From NCBI RefSeq assembly GCF_963678635.1, contig NC_087065.1:44673919-44735918 (forward strand): 62,000 nucleotides of DNA, read 5' to 3'. A program made the position numbers and the translations under genes. The notes under the pieces were generated by a model. It was not told the origin of the DNA and did no database searches. It was given only the letters and a program-made list of their open reading frames with translations. The DNA is from Symsagittifera roscoffensis (taxonomy: Eukaryota; Xenacoelomorpha; Acoela; Convolutidae). Each line of letters begins with the position of its first letter. Within the stretch, counting starts at the first letter, position 1. Shown here one piece after another: positions 12,999 to 25,349 of the stretch.

Positions 12999-13751
12999 CC
13001 TTTTCTGCTATACAATGGGAAAGGTTTCTTCCCATTATTTTTCCTCTTCCTCAGCATAAAAGCCTCAACAAAAAATAATAATGTGACTAAATTTTTTGTT
13101 TTTACTAAGAGGAAGAAGAACTATAATGGGAAACAGCCTTTTTCATTTTTCTATTAGAGGTAGCTAATGCTGGAAGCTATTATGCGAAAAAGTTACAGGT
13201 TTTGAACTTGCATATAAAAGAACCGCTAAATCATTGAAACCCCAACTTTATGGACACTTTCTTCGGAGGTTCACGTTCATCAAATACATTAACGCTGATT
13301 TCTACAAAAACAACTGAAAAAAATTAACATTTTTTGAGCGAGATTCCGGCAATGATTCATCGACGAATCAGCCCCAGTAAATTCATTTTTGGTCCGTGAT
13401 GAATCAGCGAGGTTTCGGGAATGATTCAGCAAAGAATCAGTGATGTTTCATTAATGATTCACTGCTGGGACGTACAAATTTTATCTTTCTAAAACATTAT
13501 CTGCTTTTCACAAGTACATGTTGTTCGTTAAATGTTTGACAAAAAGCTTAAGAGTCCTTGGAATGATAACCTGACGTACCCACAATAAACTTTCCATTTT
13601 GGTGTAAATTAAAGAAAATAGTCAGGCCAAACTTTTTTGTTTCTTGTACAAAACGATCTATCTCCTATAAACACGAACAGTTTCTAAATAAATCTTAAAA
13701 TAATTCACCGCTCTACCGATACATAATCATTTTTCAGGCTATTTATTCTTA

Positions 13752-14297
13752 CGACTATTGAAAAAGGGGAGGAACGTCGTACTCGAGTGTGATTTAGATT
13801 TTTTTAGTTTGCTTTTGATTGCTTTCCACGCAAAACAGTGTACTATAAAGAATTTGGATTAGTTACGTGATATATAAAACTAAAACGTAAATGGTATCAA
13901 AAAATCAAAAAGTCTCTCAATTTTGACAACAACCGGTTTGATTTTGAGCAAATTTCGAAGAATTAAATCAATCGAATGAAACAATGATAATGTTCATTGT
14001 ATTGGCCACTATTAACCAAAAAAAAATTTGTTAAAAGAGTTTTGGAAGCTTCCTTTAGCGTTTTCTTGGCATAATAAGTTTTCAAAAAAAAATAGAAACA
14101 TTTTTGAAAATGCTTTTGGTAATTCTTTTTATTTTTTTTTGTTCAGCGTTTTTTGAAGCTAACTATAATCAATTATGCCTGGCTTACTAACTTTCTACGA
14201 GATATTATTTGAAAAACTCTAGCAATTTTGAGACATTTTAACGTAAATTTTTGAGAATGTGATCGGAAAATTCAGTGCTACTTGCACAGCAACATGC
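13752..14297 (+). repeat. Dispersed repeat family D, unit C copy
   Basis: Near-identical to the unit A copy, with small indels in the A and T runs. Confidence 0.65.
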
Positions 14298-14819
14298 TTT
14301 TACTTTGAAGATAGCCCGTGTCATTTATTCATTTCATAAGAACTTCTGAAGGAACATTTAATTATTGAATGAAAAATTTTTCAATAAAAATTCAACAATT
14401 TTAGCTACGTGAAGGTAGTGCAGCGACCACGCTCTTTCCGCAGATATTTTTTCTTTATAGATTGAACAAAAAGGTATAGGAGAATTCCTAATTTTCTTCT
14501 TTTTTATAAAGTTTTTTTTATTTTTGATTTTATAATGATTCTTTTTTTATTATTTTCTTTGTAATGCTAAAAGCTACAGAGGTTTTCTTGATACATTTGG
14601 ATTGCGCTTATATGTGCATTCATAAAATAATTATCTGCAGCATATGCAAAATCCTTTCATTGTTGTCACCACTCAAAAGGTCGCAAAAAGGTTTTTTGAC
14701 TGTTTTAGCATTACGAGGCCAAACTGTGCCTTTTCTGAATTGTAAGCGGATTCCGCAACAGGCAAACATTGTCTTTTTTGCGGAATATGCAACATTACTA
14801 CTTTTCTTTGATCTTCTCT

Positions 14820-15280
14820 GCTGTTTTGGATTCCACGGACAAATAGCAAAAACACTGTATTGCTCAGAATCGCTCCAATAACAAGCAACTTTGCGGAATC
14901 CGCGACAAAAAGAGTGGAATCCGGAACCAGTTTGTGGAATCCATGAACAAATAACATTATATGTGTTTAGTATACTTAAGCTGTTGCGGAATCCGCAACA
15001 GTAAGTGGAATCCGCAAATTGTAAGTGGAATCCGCATAAATTTTTGGAATCCACTTACATTTGCGGAATCCGCTTACAATTTGCGGATTCCACTCTCTAT
15101 TGCGGATTCCACTTACAGTTGCGCAATTCGCGACAGCTTTAGTTTAAACACATAAATTTTTATATGTTCATGGATTCCACAAATTTGTGCCGAATACCAC
15201 ATATTTTGCTGCGGGTTCCGCAAAGTTGTCTGTTTCTGGAGCAATTTTGAGCAATACAGTGTTTTAGCAATTCAAACAGC
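14820..15280. repeat. 460 bp imperfect palindrome, unit C
   Basis: Third copy. The centre contains an extra GTAAGTGGAATCCGC block compared with units A and B, so the internal 15-17 bp motif itself varies in copy number. Confidence 0.85.
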
Positions 15281-15625
15281 TTAGTAAAAAGCAAAACTTA
15301 GGGCTGAACACCAAAAATTCAAAGCCTTTATTTTAACGAGGTAAATAAGCTTTTTCAGTTGACAAAAAAATGATTCAGAAATTTGTTACATTTTGTAAAC
15401 TTATTCCGTCACGAAAAAGTTAAGCTGTAAGAAAAAGTAAATTGAGCAAAAAAACGCAAAATAATCAAAAAACTTTTTTTTGTTTTTTTTTTACTTTTTG
15501 TTAGCGGCCAGTTTGGTTACTTATTTGTGGATAGAGGCTGATTCAATTTGTCTTAATTATTACGTAACAGTAAAATTTTGAAAAGCTTTAAAAATCTTTT
15601 ATGTTTTTGATGATTGGGATTGGAC

Positions 15626-17172
15626 CAGAGCTTTTTTGAAAAATTTTAGGGAATTCGTTTGAGCACTTATGCTTTGTCGGTCAGCAAAAAAAATCTATTT
15701 TTGCTGTGCTTCATATTCAGACTGCATTATTTATGCTTCTGCACAGAAAATTTACCTAAAATTTCAATTGAACATTTCTAATAGATATTGTTATAAAAAA
15801 TTCATAAAGGGACGCCGAATGCAAAAAAAAGGATAAAAATAATTGTCTTAAGACATTGCGCTAAATTTTTCAAAAAAAATTGAAAAATCCCCAAGTTTTT
15901 TTATTCGATTGTTTTTTTTTCTAGGGCTCCAATGATTACTTTGTTGCAAAAAGGTGCTATCCTTTTTCCAAATTGTCTCTTTTGCTTAAAACTTTAACCT
16001 CAAAATTAAAAGTTGGTCAAGCTATTTAGCTCCTACCAATGCTGCAATTCTTATTTTTTAAAAGGAAATCGGCGGAAAATGCGAGCCTACATTTTCCATT
16101 ACAAGTTGACAAAAAATGGTATGATTAATGGACTGGCTAATCGTATTTGTTCAACCGTTAAATTAGGTTTTCTATAGATAGTGTCGGAAACTTGTAGGTA
16201 GATTTCGTTAGGGAAGGAAAATAAAATTGCTTACGAGATTCAAAAAAACGCTAACGAAATCGTTTAGATTTGGACAAAAACATGAACATGTGTGGGACAA
16301 AAACTAAGTATGTGTGGAACTAATGTGTGGGACATTAAGTGGCTAACAAAATGTGCTTCTGCTTTCCCCGACTTCATCAGTGCATTGCAGTTTGATTACC
16401 GAGCGCTTGAAAATAGCGTGAACAGTTTCGTTTTCGTCGTCAACTTATAATCACCTTAAGTGCAAAAAAGATTTCTTTTAATATCAGGAAATAGATTAAG
16501 TCCGAAAAATGGGCGTTCTGTTTGTTACAGAGGCTTAGAATCTTTGGTGTTCAGCCCTATTTTTTGCTTTCTGCTAGGCTATTTGAATTGGTTTCTATAG
16601 AGGCCTTCATTTATTTTTGAGTGAGCTCATTGTTAATCAACTAAGGATATCTAAAATTAGGGTACATTAAAACAACAATTGGACAATTTTGTTGGTACTG
16701 CATATACATAAAGTAGGAAGTATGCATCAGTTTTTATCAGTTGTACTCCTCTCTTCAAGTCAATGGCTTTGAAACATCTAGCTTGAAGTCACGTACGGAA
16801 AGAGGCAACTTTTCACGTTTAGCTTCTCCAAACGTTAAAATTTGGTATCTTTTAGTAACAGCATTTGGGCTCGCTTCCTGTTTCCTGCTTTATAGCACGT
16901 CTTGACATCGTTAAGGCTGATATGAGATTTCTAGGCCTAATATACCTATATCCGTACACATCCTTATTTGGACGTAGTGGCTTTTTTACTGCGCTAGCTG
17001 CCAAGTAAACTTACCAAATAAGTTCATTTGCTCTCTGATTTGCTCACCTATATATGTACTGATGATGCTTTAAACGCGCGTTTCGTACGTTACCAAATAT
17101 TTACGCTTATTAGAAACTAAAAAATCTGCTCTACTGAAAATTTACTTTTCTACTTGTATTTACGTATTTTCC
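15626..17172. other. Intergenic, array end to GPCR start
   Basis: No gene is recognised. One inverted fragment at about 16545-16595 (GGTGTTCAGCCCTA followed by GCTAGGCTATTTG) is the reverse complement of sequence just right of the array palindrome (4832-4885). The rest is AT-rich and shows nothing else I can name. The GPCR promoter is presumably here, but no clear TATA element stands out. Confidence 0.5.
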
Positions 17173-20100
17173 ATGGATAATTTCTCTAATCAATCTGTGA
17201 ATGAATCCATTCAAAATCTGTTCCTTCCCACAGATCACCTTGACTCTTTTTTGGCCCCAATGAGAGTAGTCGCAAATGTTGCCAATGTTTTGTTCGCCAT
17301 TTTTGGATTTTTGGAGGGTGCAGCTGTTTTCTTAGTTTACAATTTCCGCTATTCGCCCAATGCAAGCGAGACAATCATAACTCTCTACAGCATAACAGAT
17401 GTCACCTTTGTTCTTCTCAAGTAAGCATAGAAATTTACATATTTCTTTCATCTTATTTTTTGATTTTGTTGTCATTTTTATGAAATAATTCTTATACGTT
17501 TGAATTATGAAATAATACTACACTTCCCTGCATACGTTTTTCTCNNNNNNNNNNNNNNNNNNNNNNNNNNNNNNNNNNNNNNNNNNNNNNNNNNNNNNNN
17601 NNNNNNNNNNNNNNNNNNNNNNNNNNNNNNNNNNNNNNNNNNNNNNNNNNNNNNNNNNNNNNNNNNNNNNNNNNNNNNNNNNNNNNNNNNNNNNNNNNNN
17701 NNNNNNNNNNNNNNNNNNNNNNNNNNNNNNNNNNNNNNNNNNNNGCCATACTTTTGTGCTGATGATACTAAGTTTCTTTGTGTAAATACAAACAAGTTGC
17801 TGATAGAAACAGATCTTTCTTACATTTGCAGTTGGTCGCAACAAAACATGATAAATTTTAAAGTTGATAAATGTGTGGCGATGACCTTCTCGCGCTCGTC
17901 GAATCTAAAAGACTGCCAATTTGTAGGTGCCCCCAATCGTTTTTGCACAAGAGCACAAAGACTTGGGTCTCTATATCGCTGACAATTTGAACTGGGATGC
18001 TCATGTTGATGAAAAGTGCAGTAAAGCAAATAAAGTGTTCTTCATGATGAAGAGAAATTCTCCTCACTTTTCCGTGAAAAGCAAACTCAATCTATACAAA
18101 ACAATGGTGCTGCCCATTATGATGTATGCGAGTTGTTGCTGGCACGCCTCGGTCCGGTCAATGAGAAATCTCGAAGCAGTTCAGAAGCTAATAACGAGGT
18201 GGATTCTCTCACATTGTGAAAATTACAGAGAGCGTCTGTTGTTTCTCAACCTTCTCCCTGTTTCGCTTTAATTGCAACTCACGGATTTGTTCATGCTGTC
18301 AAAGCTTATTGCTGGTTGCTTTGATTTTGATTCTTCTGCACATCTGGCATACAGAATGAACTTCAGACAAAATAAACTTGAATTCAATGTTGAGCGTTCT
18401 CGTCTATCAAAAGGAAATACGAATTTCTGGTGTCGTGCACCACGACTGGTGAACAATCTTCCTGCAGCGATAGATTTCTTCAATCCCATTTGTCTTAAAG
18501 GAAGACTTATTAGTTTTCTCTGGTGCTTCTTTAGTGAAAAATACAATGAGAAAGTTTCGTGCTCCTGGAAGCTAGCTTGTGACTGTACTAAAAACGGTTG
18601 CCGTTTTTCTGTAAATTTGTATCTGGGGGAACCCCCTTTGTAAACTTCATTACATAAATTCCTCTTAATAATCATAATCATAATATGTATGAAAACTTTG
18701 AAAAAATTTTTTTTTAAGTTTTTCATTTTTTTTTATTTTCTTTGGTTTTTCTAGTCATTTTTCTTTTCAAAAAACTGTTTTTCAATTGACCTAATTTACT
18801 ATGACTCTCAAATATGCCAAATTCAAATTTTTACCTTAGACTTTTTTATCACAACCTTTGAAAAAAAAGGCACCAACTGGTAAAAAAAAATATTTTTTTT
18901 TTGTTTTTTTAGATTGTGGTCGGAACATTCTGTGCTACTTGCACTGTAACCGGTTATTCTTGTTATCTTTTCTTTGCAATAACAGTTGCGTTTATTATGA
19001 CACATATTTTCTTACTTTAGCTCATCAAAGGTCTACATTTAGCTATTAAAACCTGTGAGCAAGCTTTATTTTTCAGCTGTGTTTTCGCCCAACTGGATTC
19101 CAAAATAAAGTCGAAGTTGATGCTCATGTTGAATTATGGACTCTTTGGATTCACTCTCATGATATCTCTTCTGATCACGAACCTACTCAATGTGAACAGA
19201 TACTTGGCTATTTGCCACCCAGCAGAAAACAAACAGTATTTCACCAAACAGAACATAAGGAAGATACTCGCTGTCCTCATTGCCGTCTCCGTTATGCAAG
19301 GTAAGAACTTTTGCATCGTCTTAACTATATATCTACATAAAGAGCTAAATCAACAGCAATGGGTGGGTATAGTTAACAAGATTCGATTTTGTGTGTAAAT
19401 TTTTTTTAGCTCAAAATATAGACGGAGTTCCGTTTTATTACAAGAAGCTGAAATAATCCATTAACTTCATGCAGGAGAGGATCTAAAATCCCAGATTTTT
19501 TGTTCTTTCAATTGGTCAATGAACTCTCCAAAAAGATTTATAAACACCACGCTTTGCAACAGAACAAAAAACATATATCAAAATTTTTTAAACAATCAAA
19601 AGCAATCGATGATTTTGGTTTTCTTTTTAGGAAGATTTTGACGAGACAAAAAGTTCTGACAAGTCTTCGCGTTTTTTCCGGGTCCTATGCTTATTTCTTA
19701 TAGATAATTAAACTGAGTGGGAATAAGTTGTAAAATTTTTTGAATTTGTGTCGAAATCAGGGGCGGGTCTAGAATTTTCTCGAGGAGGTTTTCAAAACAC
19801 TTTTTCTATGAGGACCATAGAAAAAGTGAGAGCTCGGAAATCTCCTACAACCAAATTTCCGAGCTTTCCTAAAACACAATTAACCAATAATTTCTGTTCT
19901 GTAGGCAAATTTTTAAAAACCAGACCAAAAACGACATTTTAGACCAAAAATTGTGTTTTTGGGGTTCCCTCCCCAATTAAAATTACAAGTTATTATGGCG
20001 CGCGCCTTTACAAACATTTCTGAGTGATTCGGATGAAATTTGGTGTCGTTAAATAGTAACTAATGGCGGCGAGGAGTCAAATCCCTGAGGAAGAGCCGTT

Positions 20101-21294
20101 TTTCGAGCCCTTTTTTAGATGTACCCATTTTGATTGCAGGAATAATGAATGGAGCGTACGTGTTCCTCGCAGATTGGCAAACTGTGATCGACTACGAGTT
20201 TTTCATTCTATTAGATGTCCTGGTTTTATTTACAATCACGTCCAAGTGCATCATATACGGCAAATGCTACCACTACCTGAAGAGACATGACAAAAAACTT
20301 GAAGCGTATGACCAGAAAAGCGGAGCCAGTTGCACTATGTCTGCGAGAACGCCGCCGGTCAATCCGAAAATCATGACAAGTCTGTCGTTGCCCGAAACTC
20401 CCAATGTACCAAGAAGAGCTAAAAGGTTCAAGAGGCCAAATAAACCGACGCGGAAGGATCAGAACTTACATGAAGCTTCCAAATCCGTTCAATCAAGGTT
20501 GGTTCATTTTTTCAACATACTAATTTGATGCATAGAGTCTTTTGTCTATCAGCTCATTGTAACTTCAGTAATTCAAACATTGCTTGTTCTTAAATTCATC
20601 ATCCTCTATGAGATGAGAAACTTTGCACTCATTTCAGTGCAAGTTTTTTTTAAAAGTAATATGGGAAATACTCTGAATTAGCCATTATTTTTATAACAAT
20701 ATTTTTAAACAAAACCAATGAAAATGTGGGCTAAATAGTGGCAAGAGCGCTCGCTGTAGACCACCAAATTTTTGCCGTTTTTATAGCTCAGGGGCGTCAA
20801 GTGGGGACAATGTGCCCAAACTTCATAAATCAATCTCAGTGTCATCCGCACTTCACAGAATAAACCGAAGACACAGATCCGAGGAGACTTCGAACTCGTC
20901 TAGGACGGTTAAAAGAGGGCGAACTCGAGCTGTCACAATCGCCTTCTTTTGTGTTTCTTTTTTCTTCATTGTAAGTGTCATACCTTTGACGATATCTCTC
21001 AGCTACGAGAACCTCTCCAGCCGAGGATCACAACCGTCGAAAAAACTTCAATTAGCTCACATATTTTGCCGAATCATTTTCCTTTTCCATTTCATCACCA
21101 ATCCAATCATTTACATGGTGACTAATCCTTCATTCAGGAAAAAGCTAGTGACAGATGCGAAGTTTATCGGCAGAGTTATGGCTAGCAAAATGAGGGTTTT
21201 AAGACGAAAAGATTTCTCTACGATTACGGACACGACACTTCCGAAAATATCGATCAATCCGCCCTCAATTGTCAATGCAAGCACGGTCGTTTAG
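17173..21294 (+). CDS. Class A (rhodopsin-type) G protein-coupled receptor, 4 exons, 445 aa
   Basis: Exons 17173-17420, 19077-19300, 20140-20497 and 20787-21294 join in phase (2, 1, 2) with GT-AG introns and one open frame. The protein has seven hydrophobic segments: TM1 about 31-58, TM2 67-88, TM3 96-120, TM4 145-167, TM5 176-203, TM6 324-350 and TM7 365-387. Hallmarks are Asp in TM2 (SITDVTF), an NRY variant of DRY at 123-125 followed by LAICHP, Pro in TM6, and NPIIY at 382-386. The N-terminus has three N-glycosylation sequons. Odd points: TM1 lacks the usual Asn, TM6 has VSVIP instead of CWxP, and the second extracellular loop is very short with no Cys, so the usual disulfide to TM3 is doubtful. 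The third cytoplasmic loop is long, basic and Ser/Thr/Pro-rich. It is an orphan receptor at the plasma membrane; ligand unknown. Exon 4 is taken from the TATAG acceptor at 20786, because the CAG at 20791 breaks phase. Confidence 0.9.
17545..17744. other. Assembly gap (200 N)
   Basis: Exactly 200 unresolved bases inside GPCR intron 1, a round number typical of a placeholder. The LINE relic begins immediately after it, so the true gap probably holds more of that element. Confidence 0.97.
17745..18643 (+). pseudogene. Non-LTR retrotransposon (LINE) reverse transcriptase, 3' relic
   Basis: Translation begins at the reverse transcriptase active-site motif CADDTKF (usually Y/FADDTK) and continues through the thumb and C-terminal region typical of CR1/jockey-like elements: DLGLYIADNLNWDAHV, then LYKTMVLPIMMYA, LEAVQKLITRWIL and RLLFLNLLPVSL. 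One frameshift lies near 17930 and an in-frame TAA near 18269, so it is dead. The upstream domain is lost in the assembly gap or deleted. The end is followed by a short (AATCAT)n-like tail at 18666-18685, as seen in some CR1/L2-type LINEs. It lies in the same orientation as the host gene, in intron 1. Confidence 0.88.
18735..18965 (+). repeat. Dispersed repeat family D fragment
   Basis: Shares AAAAAACTGTTTTTCA and the terminal block TGTGGTCGGAACATTCTGTG followed by CTACTTGCACTG with the copies at 22500-23015 and in the array. It lies in GPCR intron 1 after the LINE relic. Confidence 0.55.
19758..20120 (+). mobile_element. Diverged hAT-type MITE in GPCR intron 2
   Basis: Begins with CAGGGGCGGGTCTAG and has the family interior (TTCTCGAGGAGG, GGCGCGCGCC, CAAATCCCTGAGG). 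The right terminus is not recognisable. It ends only about 20-40 bp before the exon 3 acceptor at 20139. Confidence 0.7.
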
Positions 21295-21441
21295 ATGCAA
21301 GCACGACCATCGATCATGTATGCAAGAGTACGATTTTTAAAATTTGGGTTAGCTTTGGGTTTTTTTATTTGAGTAACTTTTTATGTTTCGTTTACCATTT
21401 ACTGCCAATTAATTATCATTTACCCTATGTCAGATTAGAAA

Positions 21442-21447
21442 AATAAA
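21442..21447 (+). promoter_or_regulatory. Candidate polyadenylation signal of the GPCR
   Basis: AATAAA, about 150 bp after the GPCR stop codon, in otherwise unremarkable 3' sequence. It is the first canonical hexamer after the stop. Confidence 0.45.
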
Positions 21448-21778
21448 CTTCTGTTTTCAGCGATATTGAAAAAAGTTTTACGTCAACCATAAAACGTTTC
21501 CTTAAACGTTCCCTGGAATTATTGATTTTTAGGGGGACTAAAATTTTTCTAAAGGCCGTTTTTAGAGCCATTATATGCTACATTTTTGAGAGGAACGCGC
21601 TACAAAAACACCATAACATTCCAAAAAGCCTTAACACGTAGTTTTTTTGTCTGTTCCTTCAAAATGTTGCGGCGCATCAATTTTTTGGTTAGAATAGGGT
21701 CTTTTGAGTGATTTGAGATAGAATCAAGCAAGTTTTCGATGAATAATTTCCAATAATTGCCCAAGAACGTAGTCTTTA

Positions 21779-22160
21779 TTTTCTAAAAAAAATTGAAAAT
21801 TTTGTCGACCTTTTTTTAGTTCGACCAAACTGATTTTTTGAGCTCTCCCAAATCACTATAATGACCCCATTTCGACCAAATGTTCTGCACCGCAGGCAAG
21901 TTTTTCAAAAAACAGGCCAAGAAAGGCATTTTTAGGCACTTTTTGGAAAATATTGACCGAAAAATTGCGTTTTTTCGGCGAGCGATCACCCCTCAAAATT
22001 AGTACATATTGGCTCCAAAGGCGCCTTTAGAAACATTTTAGGATCAGTCAGCCAAAAATGGATGTCTCAAAATAGTAGAAAGGGGTGACCTTTTGGTTCG
22101 GCAGGGGGTCGAATCCCTGAGGGGGTGGGGCGTCCGCCCCCCATCCTAAATCCGCTACTG
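21779..22160 (+). mobile_element. hAT-type MITE relic with degraded right terminus
   Basis: Family interior is clear (GTCGACC, GAGCTCTCCC, GGGTGACC, GGCAGGGGGTCGAATCCC). It ends CCTAAATCCGCTACTG, a mutated form of the CCTAGATCCGCCCCTG terminus. The left terminus is not recognisable. Confidence 0.75.
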
Positions 22161-22499
22161 GTCTTTAGGACTTTCTCCCCGAGATGGGATTTCCAAAAAT
22201 TTTTTCGACTTTTGTTAGGCCAACCAAATGATTTTGATCAGGCAAAGTTTTAAAGTTTTTAGTGACAATAATTCATTTGCCAGTTTTCTTGGAGCTGTAT
22301 GTCAAAAAATGGTGATTGGCTTGTCTGGAAGGACCTTGAATTGAACTATATGCGGATGAGACCTAATCTTACAAAAGCCAAGTGAATGCGGAAAAAATTA
22401 CAACCAGTATGGCAATATTTCATAACCACTCTAAGAAAAAAGTCCTAAGTTTGCTCAGTACGGTAAAACGGCTGTTTTTGATATTAAACTAGCAACCAC

Positions 22500-23015
22500 G
22501 AGAGCTGATTTTTGTCCCGACCATTGAAAATGGGGAGAAACTTTGTATTCGGGTGTGTTTTGTTTTTTTTTCTTTTTTTTTCCACGCAAAATCAGGTAAG
22601 ACAAACAATCATCGGGCTGGGCTGAGTGATATCTCATACTAAAGTCATTACAGTCGTGATTCGAACAATATTTAAAAACTTCGAAAAATTTTTCCCAGTG
22701 TCGAGAAAAACCGGAGTAATTAATTAATTGCTTAAAAGCTTAGAATAGCCTAATTTACAACGTAAAAACTTAGTTATACCTGGGTAACGTTAGTTTACTT
22801 TGAGTATTTTACTGCTTTTTGAAATCAAATCCAGTAATTTTTCTAAAAAACTGTTTTTCATTTCGCTAGTTTTAGTACGGCTGTCTAATATACCTAATAC
22901 TCAGTTTCTTTTTCAACTCCTTTTTTTTACACCACACCAAAGAAAAGGAACAGTATCTGAAAAAAATTGGTTGTTTTTTCAAGACTGTGGTCAAAACATT
23001 CTGTGCGACTGGTTT
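22500..23015 (+). repeat. Dispersed repeat family D, long diverged copy
   Basis: Starts with GACCATTGAAAATGGGGAG and TTTCCACGCAAAA and ends near CAAAACATTCTGTGCGACT. These correspond in order to 3317-3880 of the array unit. It is the longest copy outside the array. Confidence 0.6.
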
Positions 23016-25340
23016 GGTATTAAAATTAGTGAAGAATTTTTGCAAAGATTAACTCTAGAAACGACCACTCGAAAGGCACTTTGATTACTTCTGTGCGATT
23101 ATAAATTTAGCCTAACCAATCAAGGATGGTTAAAATGCAAATTTTGCCAGAGTCTGCATAATCTTTGAAAGATTATATATAACTCTAAGAGATCTTGCAG
23201 CATCTTGCAAGATAAACATCATGCAAGATAACCACAACTGCAGGCAACATTTGAAAGAAATTAGCAGCACAAGGACAACCAAATAAGAATCGTGGAAAAA
23301 GTTTTGCCCCAAAAATTTTTTTCTGATAGGGCGGGGTGATATTTTTAAACTTTGGTCGATCAGAAGACTCCAATTTCTAGCAAAAAGTTAAAAATTATTG
23401 GTAAAACTCGAAACATAAGATGAAAGAATCATGAATTAATAAAAAAAGCAAAGCAAAAACCGCAAGATGAATCTAAGATTTTTGAATGTTTTTCTCTTTT
23501 CTTTATATTGAATTTTTTGTCCTCATTTCTGTTTTTGCAATTCCTATGCAGTTCCTTGTGATCTGCACTCAGACTTCGAATAATCAATCGTGATAAAAAA
23601 TGTGCAGCCAAGTACTGGTCTTCTTTGTCAGGGTCAACATATTGTGTGTAATCAGGGGTGTAAAAAAAACAGCTTTAAAAATTGCAGACTAAATTAATTT
23701 TTTTTGTGACGCTAGCATTGAATAATTATCAACTGTGTAGCACAATTTTTTTCTTTTAAAAAGTATTTTTTTAATTGAAACAATGAGTCTTAGGAAAACA
23801 ACTTTTGCACAAAAGCATTAAGTTTCGCACAATTTCTTCACTAATTAAGTCACAATTCCTTCTTTAAGTGACCCAAAATTTCTTTGTTTTTCTTGAAGAA
23901 TATCATCTTGGAGGGCTGAAAAATTTATAGTAATTTCTATTTTGGTGTGCACGTCTCAGATGTCATTATTGAAAAAAAATCAGATACGAATTGCAATGGA
24001 ACTGTTTGATTAAACAATTTTCAGCCTCAGGAAATGCATCAGTTTCTAGCTGGAATAATACTTGTATTCAGCTATTTTTCAAAATAAATTCACCAACAAA
24101 AAGCATTCCATTTTCTAACTTTTAAAACAGCAATTTAATTAATAAAATTGTCTTAAGGTTTAAAAAAATATCCGAAGCACCTCGAGTTTATGATGTTTTT
24201 GTTTTTCATTCCAGTAAGCTATCCAATGAAATATTCCGCAAAACAACTAATATCTAAACACTGGATACACTGAGACCTTATTTTTGATCAATACTGAGCT
24301 TTATTTTTGTTCAAACGATTATAACAAACAATTCTGAAACGACATTTTTCGACCGATTCTACTTGTTTAATTGAAAGAACGAAGTTCACTAATTTCGTTT
24401 CAAGATGTTTGTTTTAATGACATACTATTAGAAATAAGGCAATAACTTTAGCGAAACAAAATTCGCAAAAAGCCAAAAAATAGCAAAGTCAAAAATTTAT
24501 CTCACAAAAAGTTGAAATTACAAATCATATAGTCAAAACCATTTCAATCCTTTCTCATTAAACTTAGTTTCCTTAAAAAATGCCACCCTTGGAATTAGCA
24601 CACTTTGACACAATTCTAGTGCGCATCAAGGATGCCAAGAAACTATGTCAAAATAACAGATTTTCAACCAAAGTTTTTTTTGCTAAACCTCTGGAAATCA
24701 AATAGGGAACATATGTCAGATCAATAATCAGCCTAATTTTTTATCTAACCAATACAGAAATCACGTCTCAAGCTATGCTTGAAGTGTGTAGTTCTTAAAT
24801 AGTATGTCTTAACTGGAGCGAGCAAGAGATTTAGAAATTGAGCTTTTCTTTTCAATTTATTTTGAAATCCTAACCACATCGACGTTTTTAAGAACCTTAA
24901 AAAAATCAATTTTAGCAAACAAGCAGAGAGATGAAGATGAATTTCAAACACTTTTACAAAAAATGGCCAATGCGAAACCTTTAAAAAAACAAGAAAGAAA
25001 AAACAAAGTAAGGAAATAAGTCTTGAAAAATTAATAAATTGACAATACCTGAAGTTAGTCTTAAAACCTTCTGACAACATATTTACACTCTCTATCAACT
25101 GCCCGATATCTAATTGGTTCTTAAAACCCTAGCCACAGAGACAAAATATTTTAACACATGCTTACCAACTGCCAATAGTCGCACTATTAGTTTGGAATTC
25201 GGTAAGAAAAAAATGGCCTGGTAGAATAAAACAAGCATTGCCGGCACAAGTACAAAATTTCCACAAACATAAACTCGACGCATAGAATTTTTCCGCTTTC
25301 AAAGCTTACGTTTTTGCAATTTTTTCATGTTTTCATGATG
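23016..25340. other. Intergenic, no gene recognised
   Basis: AT-rich sequence. A small cluster of CTTGCAAGAT-like words occurs at about 23160-23240, related to the cluster at 25350-25460. The open frames present are short, low-complexity and lack splice context. I see no gene. Confidence 0.5.
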
Positions 25341-25349
25341 GTTGAAAAA

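Larger units (their letters stand above)
10420..15625. repeat. Tandem array unit C, 3'-truncated (about 5.2 kb)
   Basis: Third copy. It is collinear with unit A from the opening GAAAACTTAAT to GATTGGGATTGGAC at about 15625, where the match stops abruptly and unrelated sequence follows. The A+C-rich end found in units A and B is absent. Unlike unit B it retains the blocks corresponding to unit A 40-720 and 1065-1810. The palindrome copy here is the most regular, with more intact GCGGAATCCGC blocks. Confidence 0.92.

Noticed and set aside
17492-17844. Frames running through the N gap
   Set aside because: They are open only because unresolved bases contain no stops.
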